A program made the translations under genes and the position numbers. The notes below the pieces were generated by a model. It saw only the letters and a list, made by a program, of their open reading frames with translations, did no database searches and had not been told where the DNA came from. This document shows positions 17,237 through 27,353 of a stretch of DNA of 61,543 bases, piece by piece. The first letter of the stretch is position 1; each line of letters begins with the position of its first letter. Origin of the DNA: Caecitellus pseudoparvulus (Eukaryota; Bigyra: Bicosoecida); contig CBFFRQ010000025.1 of NCBI GenBank assembly GCA_965644315.1, forward strand, positions 1 through 61,543, read 5' to 3'.

Positions 17237-17857
17237 CTACCTGTCCTCAGCCGAGCTGCTTGCCTCTGGCGCACCCTGACTTGCGTCAGTCTTGCGGTAG
17301 GACATGACCGGCACCAGGCCTGTGCCCTTGCTGTACGCATCGTAGGTGTCCATCATCACTAACACAGCGAAGTACGGCGCCATGGCGGTGCCGTTGCCCA
17401 TCACCAGGAACGGCACGTACCCTGCTCCGAACGCCAAGAAAACGTTGCTGATGTCCGAGTCAGCGTTCACGCCGCCCAGGCGCAGGCCAGAGAGGGTGCC
17501 CTGGTAAATTGCGAAGAATCCCGCACACATGGCGATGCGAGACACCATGAGGCGCGGCAGGTTGGGCGGCACAAACTTGCCGCCACCCGCCTTCACCTTG
17601 GCAGCTCCAGTGCGTTGCCCGTAGTAATCCACCAAGCCAGCACCAGCGCCCACGAATCCACCAGCAACCGTGCCAAGTAGGCTGTACTTTCCTACTGCCT
17701 TCAAGTACTCTGGCCAAGTCCGCTCTTCGGGGCTGGGGGAGCTGCCGTCCTCCACTGCCCCTGCGGAATCTGCCTCCTTGCGCCGGCGCCGCACTCGCCT
17801 GGGTGTGTGGCGGTCTACACCCCACTCAGTCTCGTCCATTGGCATGGTGGATTTCAC
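17237..17857 (-). CDS. Small membrane protein, possibly Tim17/22/23 family
   Basis: A single-exon, 206-residue protein. The N-terminal 60 residues are charged and soluble (RRVRRRRKEAD). They are followed by four hydrophobic, glycine-rich segments: SLLGTVAGGFVGAGAGLVDY, VSRIAMCAGFFAIYQGTL, NVFLAFGAGYVPFLVMG and TAMAPYFAVLVMMDTYDAY. Four short spans with GxxxG-type spacing, and the phrase FAIYQGTLSGLRLGGVN, resemble the Tim17/Tim22/Tim23 translocase superfamily. That assignment is an inference from pattern and not certain. If right, it would sit in a mitochondrial or plastid inner membrane. The gene lies 252 bp upstream of the Zn2Cys6 gene on the same strand and is divergent from phosphoserine phosphatase. 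Confidence 0.6.
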   Translation of the reverse strand: MKSTMPMDETEWGVDRHTPRRVRRRRKEADSAGAVEDGSSPSPEERTWPEYLKAVGKYSLLGTVAGGFVGAGAGLVDYYGQRTGAAKVKAGGGKFVPPNLPRLMVSRIAMCAGFFAIYQGTLSGLRLGGVNADSDISNVFLAFGAGYVPFLVMGNGTAMAPYFAVLVMMDTYDAYSKGTGLVPVMSYRKTDASQGAPEASSSAEDR

Positions 17858-17937
17858 TGGCCGCCAGGAAGTTCACGTGTCAAGGTCTGTGCTGGAGGTT
17901 TACGGTGCGCTTGGACGATCTGGCCGCTCCGTGTTTT

Positions 17938-17949
17938 GGCGGAATATGG
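17938..17949 (+). promoter_or_regulatory. Variant TGCGGAA-type element
   Basis: GGCGGAATATGG, two changes from the consensus, 81 bases upstream of the Tim17-like start. Confidence 0.3.
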
Positions 17950-18102
17950 GCGACGGCTCCTTGCAGCACTGTTAAGGCGTCAGGTGCACAGCAAGGCAAG
18001 GGGAACTCTCTTTCAAAACCATGACTTCTAGATATGCGTTGGATTGAGGTTTGAAGTTTGCAAGCTCATGTGCAGGGACACTCGTGGTTGCTGTCGCGCA
18101 AG

Positions 18103-18113
18103 CGATTTCCGCA
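18103..18113 (-). promoter_or_regulatory. TGCGGAA-type element upstream of PSPH
   Basis: The plus strand reads CGATTTCCGCA, 61 bases before the ATG at 18175. It matches the copy in the small acidic gene's intron. Confidence 0.4.
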
Positions 18114-18174
18114 CACCCTGACAAGCTTTGCGGCGTCTTTGCACGCCTCTAGTGCGAAGATACGCTCAGCAACG

Positions 18175-19045
18175 ATGATGAACACAGCGTGTGCTGCATC
18201 TCGGGCCATCACTCGCCACATGTCAGCTGCAGCAGCCGGTGTTGGCAGCGCTCAGGGTGTGAATGTCGCTGCGGCGCAGCAAGCGCTGCTCAACGCCGAC
18301 CTGGTGGCCTTTGACGTCGACTCGACAGTGCTGAATGGCGAAGGCATTGACGCGCTGGCTGCCTTGGCTGGGAAGGGCGAGGAGGTGGCAGCCTGGACCG
18401 CCAAGTGAGCGATGCAGCTGAGCGGGGTGTGCTGCTGCTGCGCACGGCATTCGTTCACTCTGCCGCCCCCCCCGCAGGGCCATGGAAGGCGGCGTGACCT
18501 TCGAGGAATCCCTGGCTGCTCGTCTGGACATCATCAAGCCGGACGCTGCGTTGCTCGCGGCGTTTCACGAGTCGGACCCGCTGGAGTTGACTCCGGGCGT
18601 GGCCGAGGTGGTGCAAGCCCTGCTCCGTCGCGGCACGGCAGTGTACCTCGTATCAGGGGGCTTCGACGCCATGATCGCGCCCACTGCAGCTCGCCTGGAC
18701 CTGCCAGCATCCCACGTTCTGGCCAACCACATCAAGCTGGACGCCGAAGGAGCCTTCGCAGGGCATGACGAGGAGGCGTTCACTGCGCGGTCAGGAGGCA
18801 AGGCGCGCGCCGTGGCAGCGCTGAAGGAACGCACTGGGGCCACGACGGTGGTCATGGTGGGGGACGGCGCCACGGACATGGAGGCCAGGCCGCCGGCAGA
18901 CGCGTTCATTGGCTACGGGGGCATCGCTGTGCGGCCGGCGGTGCGGGCCGGCGCCGACTGGTTCGTCACCTCGTGGGACCCGGTACTGGAGCTTCTCAGC
19001 GAGAAGCAGGCGGGTGGCACAGCCCCTGCCTCAGCCGAGAGGTAG
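18175..19045 (+). CDS. PSPH: Phosphoserine phosphatase
   Basis: Two exons (18175-18404 and 18478-19045; 73-bp intron, donor GTGAG) give 265 residues. The enzyme performs the last step of serine synthesis, hydrolysing phosphoserine. HAD motifs are clear: DVDSTV with the nucleophile Asp in exon 1, LVSGGF (motif II Ser), GGKARAV (Lys) and GDGATDMEA (metal-binding Asp). The join TAK+AMEGGVTFEESL matches the family cap region. The first 25 residues (MMNTACAASRAITRHMSAA) are basic and Ser/Ala-rich, so organelle import is possible. ATGs at 18175 and 18178 are adjacent, and an in-frame ATG at 18058 lies upstream of the promoter-like element. Confidence 0.96.
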
Positions 19046-19260
19046 TGGGTCGCTTGGCCGGCGCAGAGGTCGATCCAGCGAAATAGCGAACTCACCGGTA
19101 GCAAGGCGTGGGAAGAACGCCACGAATAAAAACCAACAACCACAGCGAACCGCACCCAAGAGGCAGCTTACAGACCACTTCGCTGGTCTACGCTTGTCTC
19201 TGGCGCGGCTCCGAACGGTGCTGCGAAGGGGGTGCCTGGCTCAATTACCGCACGCCAGCC

Positions 19261-19889
19261 ATGAGGAAGCTGAAATTCCATGAGAAGAAGCTGCTGAAGA
19301 AGGTGGACTTCCTGCAGTGGAAATCAGATCGCACAGCAAGGGAATCCGCAGTTCTGAAGCAGTACATGATCCAAGACCGCCAGGACTACGTCAAGTGGGC
19401 ATCGCACCCTCATGTTCCGCAGCCTCGCCTCGCATGCGCTGCACCGCCTCCATGCTCCCCCCTTGTCCTAGGTACAACCGTCTGGCCGGCCAGGTGACGC
19501 AGATGTCCAAGAAGCTTCTAGGCCTGCCCCCCCACAGCCGTGTGCGCATCGAATTGACCGACAAGCTGCTGGACAAGCTGTTTCTCATGGGTGTCATCAA
19601 CAGCAAGCGCAGCCTGGTGGCGGTGGAGAAGTTGACGTCTGCAGCTTTCGCGCGGCGGCGGCTGCCTGTGGTGCTGGTGCGCATGAAGTTTTGCGAGACG
19701 CTGAAGCAGGCGACACAGTTCATTCAGCAGGGGCACATTCGGGTGGGGCCAGAGGTGGTGACAGACCCCGCCTTCTTCGTCACTCGCAGCATGGAGGATT
19801 TCATCACCTGGGTCGACGGCTCCAAGGTCAAGCGCACAGTGGCCAAGTACAACGACAAGCTGGACGACTTCGACCTGCTGGGAGAGTAG
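19261..19889 (+). CDS. IMP3: U3 snoRNP protein IMP3
   Basis: Two exons (19261-19394 and 19472-19889; 77-bp intron, donor GTGGG) give 183 residues, the usual size. It is the small S4-domain subunit of the Mpp10-Imp3-Imp4 complex in the nucleolus and acts in 18S rRNA processing. The start RKLKFHEKKLLKKVDFL is the family signature. Phase-2 splicing gives DYVKYNRLAGQV, and the C-terminal half carries the S4 RNA-binding region with GHIRVGPEVVTDPAFFVTR and SMEDFITWVDGSK. The stop lies 6 bp from the stop of the convergent coiled-coil gene, so the two 3' untranslated regions must overlap. Confidence 0.98.
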
Positions 19890-19895
19890 TGCCCG

Positions 19896-21401
19896 TCACT
19901 TGGCATGCGCTGCCCACAGCTGCCACGCCAGCTGCAGTGCGCAGCGCCGCAGAGCCTGCTGAGTGTGCACAGCTGACAATTTCTCTGCACCAAGCGCCCA
20001 CCGGCCAGCTTTCACTGCAGCATGGGCTTTGGCCACGACTGGGTGTGCGGACCCCACCACGGGGGCAGTTGTCGCCCCGGCACTGCGCAAGGAGTCAAGC
20101 CGGCGTTGCAGGCCAGCGCAGCGCACTTCCAAGGCCGCCACCCGCAGCTGTGCAGTTTCGCGAGCACTGTCAGCGTCCCGAACCTCTGCAGTTGCCTTGT
20201 TCAGGCGGTTTGTCAGGCGCCGCACAGCTTGCTGGAGGCGGTTCATGCGCTCAGCGCTTGCTATGCTGGCGCCTTCGGCACTTGGCGGCGCCCCCGCCAG
20301 CAACGCCGCCCCTGAGGAACCCTGCCGTTGCTTGGGGAGGGATGCGGAGCGCCTGGTGGCCTTGTGCTGGGCAGAGCGTGTTTGTGCCTGCCGCCTCAAT
20401 GCAGCCATTTGCCCTCTCAGGGCTCTGTTGTCCTCCACCAGCCGCTGGGCGCGCTCTTCCGCCTTGCTAGCGCGCTGCGCTGCCGCGGCCTTGGCCTGCC
20501 GCAGCCCTGCCAGCTTCTGCTTGCTGGCGGCGGCATACGCGACAAGTTGCTCCATTTGCTGCTGTTCTGCGTCGATGAGGGCTGCCTGCAGACGCCGCAT
20601 CTCCGCCAGCGCGGCGTCTCGCTCGTCTTGCGCCAATTGCAGGCTCGCGCTGCTGCCGGCCTCTGTGCGCTGCGCCTCTTGCATCCTGGCCTGCACCCTG
20701 GCCTGCACTTCCGCTTCCAGCGTTTCATGCTTCGCACGCAGCAGCTCCTGCGTTTCCTCGCGCAGGGTGTCTAGCTGCTGCATGGCGGCTGCCACCTGGC
20801 CCGCCACCCGAGCCTCCTGCTCAGCCTTGACTGCCTGGTACTCGGCCTCCAGGCGCTGCAGCCGAGCTGTGGCAGCTGCCTCGGCGCGCTTCACCTGTTC
20901 CGAGATGCGGGCAATGGCCTGTGCCTCCACAGTGCCGTGGCCCTCTTGCACGGCGCCCGCCTGCCGTTGTGTGGCAGCTTGCGCGACAGCCTGTATCTCC
21001 TCCGCCACCGCTTCTGTGATTTCCGCCTGCACGCTGCGCAAGCGGGCTGCCTGGTCGGCTATGTGCTGAATCATGTGATCCTGCACCTGGCGTGCCATTT
21101 GCAGGTTGCCCCGCACTGTGGCCGCTGCGCTGCGCTGCATGGAAGCCAACTCCTGCATGTCTTGCAGGACCGGGCTGGGTTGTGGGGCTGCAGGCGGAGC
21201 CCACCCCTCCTGTGGCACCTTCACTGACATGCCAGGTGGTGGAGATGGCGGTCCAGTCGTGGTGGGTGGTGTGGGAGGTGCCTGCGGTGTGGAGGGGGGC
21301 TGCAAGGCAGCTTTCGCGCGTTTCCTCCGCGTTTCATGTGTCCACGCCCCCCTCCGAACCGGGTCTCCAAGCTCCAGACGGCGGCAGCGTGGGTTCGACA
21401 T
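19896..21401 (-). CDS. Coiled-coil protein, 501 residues
   Basis: A single-exon protein. Residues 1-75 are Pro-rich and basic (TPQAPPTPPTTTGPPSPPPG). Residues 80-340 form an almost unbroken Ala/Glu/Gln/Arg-rich coiled coil. A short Ser/Arg-rich break follows (RRSASLPKQRQG), then another coil (MNRLQQAVRRLTNRLNKATAEV). No motor, membrane or catalytic domain is seen. A cytoskeletal or centrosomal scaffold role is only a guess. Tail-to-tail with IMP3. Confidence 0.75.
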   Translation of the reverse strand: MSNPRCRRLELGDPVRRGAWTHETRRKRAKAALQPPSTPQAPPTPPTTTGPPSPPPGMSVKVPQEGWAPPAAPQPSPVLQDMQELASMQRSAAATVRGNLQMARQVQDHMIQHIADQAARLRSVQAEITEAVAEEIQAVAQAATQRQAGAVQEGHGTVEAQAIARISEQVKRAEAAATARLQRLEAEYQAVKAEQEARVAGQVAAAMQQLDTLREETQELLRAKHETLEAEVQARVQARMQEAQRTEAGSSASLQLAQDERDAALAEMRRLQAALIDAEQQQMEQLVAYAAASKQKLAGLRQAKAAAAQRASKAEERAQRLVEDNRALRGQMAALRRQAQTRSAQHKATRRSASLPKQRQGSSGAALLAGAPPSAEGASIASAERMNRLQQAVRRLTNRLNKATAEVRDADSARETAQLRVAALEVRCAGLQRRLDSLRSAGATTAPVVGSAHPVVAKAHAAVKAGRWALGAEKLSAVHTQQALRRCALQLAWQLWAAHAK

Positions 21402-21613
21402 GGCAGTGTGTTCAACAGGATATCATGAACATGCCAAGGGGGTGAAGGTAGCGTCTCGTCTCGTCGGCAACTCCTTGAAGGAGCAGTGTAGTGGCTTGTG
21501 CAAGCTGCCGTTGCACTGGCAACAAACTGTGCAGCGCGAGAATACAAATGTACATTCAATGGGGGGGACAGCCACAGCATAAACGGGCGTGTGACTTCAA
21601 TTGACTTGGCCCG
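21402..21613. other. Intergenic, promoter of the coiled-coil gene and 3' region of the fusion gene
   Basis: A 212-bp spacer between two minus-strand genes. It includes an AT-richer tract near 21540-21560 with AATGTA on the minus strand (GAATGTACATTTG) that fits the candidate 3'-end element. No copy of the TGCGGAA element. Confidence 0.4.
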
Positions 21614-24600
21614 TCAAATGCTGACGCTGCAAAGCATGTGCTTGGGGTTCGCGCCGTTGCTGGGCCACCGGCGGCGGGGCGGAGCGTCGGGGTCAGCGAG
21701 CATGCGCTGCACCCGCTCGGCAGCCGCACGCCCACGAGGAGTGCCCTCCTCCAGCGGCACCGGTGCCGTCTCTGCCAGTGCGTTGGCGGCGTCTGTGGCC
21801 GTGGCCAGGTCCTCCAGGCGCTGCTGGAAGCGGCCCCAGATGTCGGATGCTTCCTGCCACCGTGCATCGCGGAGGAAGACATGGGAGAAGTCCTCCATCA
21901 GGCGTGGCTGCTTGAAGCCCGTGACCATGGCGATGGACAGCAGCTGGAAGTGCGCGTGCACGTCGGCGATGTTGTACCCAGGCCTCATGCGGGCTGTGGC
22001 CCAGGTGGGGTTGGACACATACGCCGTCACCCGCCCCACGTGCAGGTGGTACGCCGTGACCAGGACGATGTTGGTGGCCAGGATGCGGGCAGCCTGCTCC
22101 CGCGTCTCGGCAGTGGGGAAGTGCCCCTTGTCGTGCACCCGCAGCTCCGTGATGAAGGCCTGCCACTGCCTGTCTTGCTGCAAGGCCGTGTCGTTGGCAT
22201 AGTACAGGTGCATGTACTCCACCACCATGTCGGTGACGATGTCCTCAAAGGCCGCCATGTCCTGGCCGAAGGGGTACAGGTGCCCCGGCACATCGGCCAT
22301 GCCCTGGGCCTGCAGTCGCTCCGAGATGGGCTTGTAGCTGGACCGTTCGAAGGTGGCGCTGAAGGCGGACTTGAGGCCGTTCCAGGTGAGGGCGGTGGCG
22401 CGGTGGAGGAAGCCGTTCTTGGAGAGCAGGGTGGAGATGGCGCCGTGGTTGATGGTGACGGTTTGGAAGGTGTGGATGCCGAGCAGGCGTCGGAGGGGGT
22501 GGTCAGCACCCAGCTGCTCACGCGTGGCCATGGCGAGGTTGTTGGCCACCATGAGGTGTGTCTCAGTCAAGTGGTTCCCTGCCGTGATGCCCACGAGTGC
22601 AGAGGACCTCCACACGAAGGAGGCGTGGATCCACAGGTCCTGCGGGCCGTCAGGCGGCACCCACCGCGGGTTGCCAGAGTTGGGCCACAGCAAGCCCAGC
22701 GTGTGCCCCGTCGCGTTGAAGAAGGCAGCTGCGCCGAACTCAGCCGTGTTGGGGCGCACCTCCAGCGCTGTCATCCACGTGAAGTCGTTCACGAACTCCA
22801 CCTGCTGCAGCACGGGGTGCTCCTCCCCCAGCAGGCCTCGCAGTGCCGCCATGACATCCTCCGCGGCGGGCGACGTGGCCCTGGCCAGGTTGTGGGCTGC
22901 CAGGTCCGCGAAGGAGATGCGGGCGATGTCTTCGGGCCGCGTCATGTCGGTCCAGGGCGTCAGGGGTGGCGGCAGGCGCGTCATGCCCCGGGTGGCCAGC
23001 TGCGTGATGACGTAGCCGTCGTGGGCAGACGCGAACGGGTCGCTGCTGTCATCCATGGGGTACATGAGGGGTTGGCGCAGGAGGGCCAGGACGATGTTCT
23101 CGATCCACTTGCCGGAGATGCCACCGGGGTGCTCCTCGTCCTCCACTGGCAGGGGCAGGGCGAAGACGTTGCGCTCCTTCTTCAGGGGGCGGAACCAGGT
23201 CGTGGGCACGACAGCGTGTGGGTCGTCGCTGCCTTCCTGCTTGTCCAGGCCCATGGTCAGCATGCCGTACAGGATGCGGGCATGCCGGGAGGTGCCGGAG
23301 GTGTACGCCACCTGGGCTTGGGCACACAGCGTCGCCAGCGCAATGTGGGACTGCGGGATGCCCAGCTTCGTCGCGTTCAGGACCTGGAAGACACCCGGGT
23401 CCGCCAGGTTGAAGTTGCACAGCTGGATGTCGGAGAGAGTGGAGAGGCCGAATGTGGCGGCCATGAGCACCAGCGCCAGCACCACCATGCCGCTGAGGAT
23501 GAAGCCGTACTGCCCCTGCCCCGAGCACTTGCCCCGCAGGAGCTTGCTGCAGCCGTCCATCCAGCCCACGCAGCCCTGCCCAGCCGACTTGTCAGGGGCA
23601 CTGGGGGACGCCGCCCCCTCCGAGTCGCCCGGTAGCTCGTCCTCGCCGTTGTCCACAGGAAAGGCATCCTGCTGTGCCTCCTTGGCAGTTGCGCGGGCGT
23701 ACAGCATGGCGCGGATGAGCTTGGGGTCTCGCCCCGCCAGGCGCTGCGTGGTGGTGTCCATGATGGGGAAGGCCCACAAGGCCATGGGCAGGTGGACGCA
23801 GCCCAGGAACAGCCCCGTGAAGAAGGGGAACAGTGTCGGCACAAACAGCCACACGAGAATGACGAGGGTGACACAGGCGTATGCCGAGAGGGTGGTGCAG
23901 GCCAGCGCCCGGCCCATGTCCGAGACGGGGAAGTTGGTCAGCAGCTTGTACAGGATGTGGTCGGGCTGCACCCCGGCAGCCACGGTGCGGAAATGGTGCC
24001 CGTCCCACGCGTGCTCCTGGGTCAGGCGCGTGATGGTGTACAGGTACAGCGCCACGGCCGGCACGGCGACGACGCAGGACATGTTGTGGAAGGGGAAATC
24101 GTTGGACACGTTCATGTACAAGCCGAAGGCGACGATGTTCAGGAACACCACCGACGCCCACACGACGATGGTGGGGCCGGCGGGGGGGGCTCGGTCCACG
24201 GGGCATCGCTCTGGCTTTACCATCTCCGCGATGGCGCTGTCCAGCTGGGTGCTGCCAAAGAGCGGGATGATGGAGCCGTTCCAGTGCACATCCATGAGGT
24301 GCAGCTCCTCGTCCACGCCCATTGTGGACGGTTCGATCTTGGGCGGGTAGCGAGACGGCGGGGCGCCCCTGACACCTGACCCCATCAAGAGCCGCATGAG
24401 TGCAGCCTCCGACTGCAGGTTGGATGCGCGCAAGGGCTCTGCAGAGCCCATCGTGTGCCTCCGAGGGCGTCCGCGGGGCGTGGCTGGCGGCGTGGCAGCG
24501 CGCTGAAAGTCCTCCTCATCCTCGCCGTCTCCTGGCACAGCCATGGACCCGGCAGACCCTGCGTGCACAAGCCTGACGCATTGGCGGGTGCTGGTCCCGG

Positions 24601-27353
24601 AATCGAACCTTTGTAAGTTGCCGGGGGGCACCGCCACCGTCACCTGCCTCCGGCGCACCATGGGCGACGCCACCAACCGCTGCACATCATCGGCGAAGCT
24701 GCCCACAGGCACGGCCAGCGGGTTGGCACTGGCGTCCGTGTCCAGCCTTCCCCCTACACTGTGCCGCCGCGCAGGACGGTGCCCACGCAAGAGCTCATCA
24801 TCATCAGCAGAACTGTAGACATGCGTCTCGACATGTTCCTCCTCGTCACTGGAGTCTGAGCTCGATGCCCGCGCGGTGTCCAGCACGGGCACAGCCGGCC
24901 GTGGAGTGGGGGCTTCGAGCAAGGCGGAGCTGTGCCTGGTGGTGGAGGTAGTGGCACCACTGCTCATGGGCATGTGGTGATCCCGCAGTGTGTCGAACGT
25001 TTGACGGTGGCCGTGAGAGTCTGACCCTGTTCGAAGGGGGGCCACGGCGTTGGGAGGGGCGCTGGGCAGGACGGAGTCGTCGGTCCTCGTCAAGCGCTCA
25101 CTGTCTGCCGTGTACGTGGGGGTGGTGGCGGAGCCCAGGCTGGACACCTGTCGCGCCGTGGCGTGCATGTCAGGGGGCACGACACTGCCGGCACGTTTGG
25201 CGGCCTCCACCTCCGCGAGGCCCCCCACATCCGACACCCGCACGAAGGTAGATATACTGGCCATAATGGCGGAGGACGCCCGCATGAAGATGGCGTGCAG
25301 GCGCCGCGTCTCCTCCCAGTGTGCAGTGGCCTGCAGCCACAACACGAAAATGGCACCGGAACTGCTGATAGTACCGACACACTGCAGGAAGGGCAGGCGC
25401 AGGTACCAGCCTAGGCCGTACAGCACTTGGAACATCAGGAAGCACATGATGTGCATGGAGTACTCGCCCACTTTGCACCTGGCTTTCACCAGCGTTGCCA
25501 CGGTGCCCGCCATCGCCATGCACAGCCAGGTCGTCATGCCCAGGGTGTTGTACAGGCCGTCCCCAGAGATCATGGCGATGTCGCCGTCATCAGCAGCGCT
25601 GGCTTGTTGCAGCAGCCGAGTGCGCTGCTGCACCAGGGACGGCTTGGGGGGCAGGAAGCCCTCCACCACTCGCTGGGCAATGGACAGGGACAGGCGGCGG
25701 GCAGGGCAGGCGCGCGGCGCAACGGTCCAGTCCACAAAGCCATGCTTATCCCAGGCCCACTGCGGCCCTCCAAAGGCCAGGGAGTGCCGGATGTCAGCAC
25801 GGCTTGGGTCGAATTGCCGGGCACGGGCGGTGGAGGAGGCGTGCCCGCCGAACACGGACGGGTCTTGGTTGGCAGCGGAGATGAAGTACTGAACCGTCTT
25901 GCCAGGGGGGATGGTGGCGGGGTTATCGGGGAAACGGGCCGTGGCCACCTTCTGCTCCGTCTGCAGGATGTTCGTGAAACTGCCGATGGGTGGGTCCAGC
26001 CGAGCCGTCTCCAACAAGAACGCCTGCGGGTTCTCCGCCCACATGCCCAAGAAACGCTTGGGGTCTGCACGCACCCGGCGCAGGGTGGAGCGGACGAGGG
26101 ACACGATGGACAGCATGCCAGTGAACAAGAACGTGTCCGTCATGCGCTTGTGGGTGTCCACGATTTCCTTGGCCAGGCGACTGGATCCCGCCGGCAGGTG
26201 AGGGAACATGCGCGTCACCGTGTCCTGCACGCGCGAGCCGACAGGAGTCAGCATGACACTGTCCCGGATCTTCTTTCGCAGCTGCTTGACGTCGCCGGAG
26301 AAGAGGCCCGAGGCGTGCTGGTCCAGGGGCTGCCCCAGCCACACCACCACTTCGAATTCCCTGTACTGCATGCACCAGCGCACTTCCGTCTCGTTGAGGG
26401 TCCCATTGAACATGGCAGAGAAGAGGGTGCCTGCTACGGTGCGGGCGACGGCCAAGTCTACGTCGTCGTCCCATGCCTCGTCCCAGCCGTCGTCACTGGC
26501 CTTGGCGGCACGCATGGCACCGGAGGCGGTCTCCCGCGCGCCCGCTGGCACCACCAGCGGCACATCCACCGCATGGCGCGGGTCAAAGGCGGGGGACAGC
26601 TGCATCATCAGCCTCCGCAGGTCGGCATGTTCCTTCCCTGAGCTCAGCATGCGCAGGCCACCCGGTTCGATGACGTCCTTGCTGACTGGGAGGCCGCCCA
26701 GGAACGGACCTCGGGCCTGCGGACTTTGCAGCGCTGCCAACACTTGAGAATGCCGGCCGTGTGCGAGCTGTGCAGGGGGCGTGGCGGGGAAGAGCCGGTG
26801 TAGGCAGGGTGGCAGATGCCTCAGAAGGGCCATGTGGCGTGTGGAAATGCAAGTGAAGTTGGCGCACCTGCGCCCCGCCAGCGAGCAGCTGGCAGGGCGC
26901 CATCGCACAGCGACGTGGCACGGCACGCACGCCATCAAGCCAGAGGGCTTCGTCCCCCTGCACTTTGTGCACACGCCCGATGAGCGTGGCAATGTCCCAG
27001 TTCTCTACAATGAACAGGGGCAGTGTCAAGGCGACGTTGGCAAAGAGGTGCCCCACGCCCGCCAAAGAGGGCGCGCCCATAATGGCTACATCAGCCAGCC
27101 CTTTCCTGGCGAAAGAGTCCACCGACAACAGGAATTCCCTCCCCTCCTCCATCAGGAACAGCGTGCTCACCGCCGAAAGCACCGCCACGGAGAGGAGAAT
27201 GCATGTCCCAAGGGCAAACTGCACTCGCATGGCGAAGGCATGCCCCGCATTCATAGCCACTTCATCTTGAGCAGCGCTGCTGCTAGCGGCGGCACGCTCT
27301 TCCCGCTCAGCACCAGGTGCAGCAGGTTGCCCTCTGGCGCGCTGGGTGGCCAT
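21614..27353 (-). CDS. Cytochrome P450 (CYP74-like) - transmembrane - lipoxygenase fusion
   Basis: Two exons (27353-26931 and 26767-21614; 163-bp intron, junction less sure than others) give about 1,858 residues. Two membrane spans come first (46-68; 86-117). A P450 domain covers about 145-515, with ETAR (ExxR) near 395 and a haem-region GGPQWAWDKHGFVDWTVAP then Cys495; the GPQ and the long insert before Cys recall the CYP74 allene-oxide-synthase/hydroperoxide-lyase clan. Three spans at about 546-622 and a long disordered Ser/acidic linker follow, with more spans near 1005, 1095 and 1230. A lipoxygenase domain fills about 1300-1858: HLTETH (His1540, His1545), the conserved HPLRRLL region, YHLHV near 1715 and the C-terminal isoleucine in CSVSI. 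The Asn ligand position appears to be Gly. No PLAT domain is seen. The likely chemistry is making a fatty-acid hydroperoxide and then rearranging it. Confidence 0.85.

Larger units (their letters stand above)
17858..18174. promoter_or_regulatory. Divergent promoter region, Tim17-like and PSPH
   Basis: 317 bp between divergent starts. It holds two relatives of the common element, one near each gene (17938 and 18103). No other structure is seen. Confidence 0.45.

Noticed and set aside
23985-23996. TGCGGAAATGGT, and similar partial matches at 5065 and 34029
   Set aside because: They sit within conserved coding sequence far from gene starts and match only the TGCGGAA half, so they are probably chance.
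24599-24609. tRNA B-box-like sequence GGTTCGATTCC on the minus strand
   Set aside because: No matching A box, acceptor stem or anticodon arm; it lies in the linker coding region of the P450-LOX gene.
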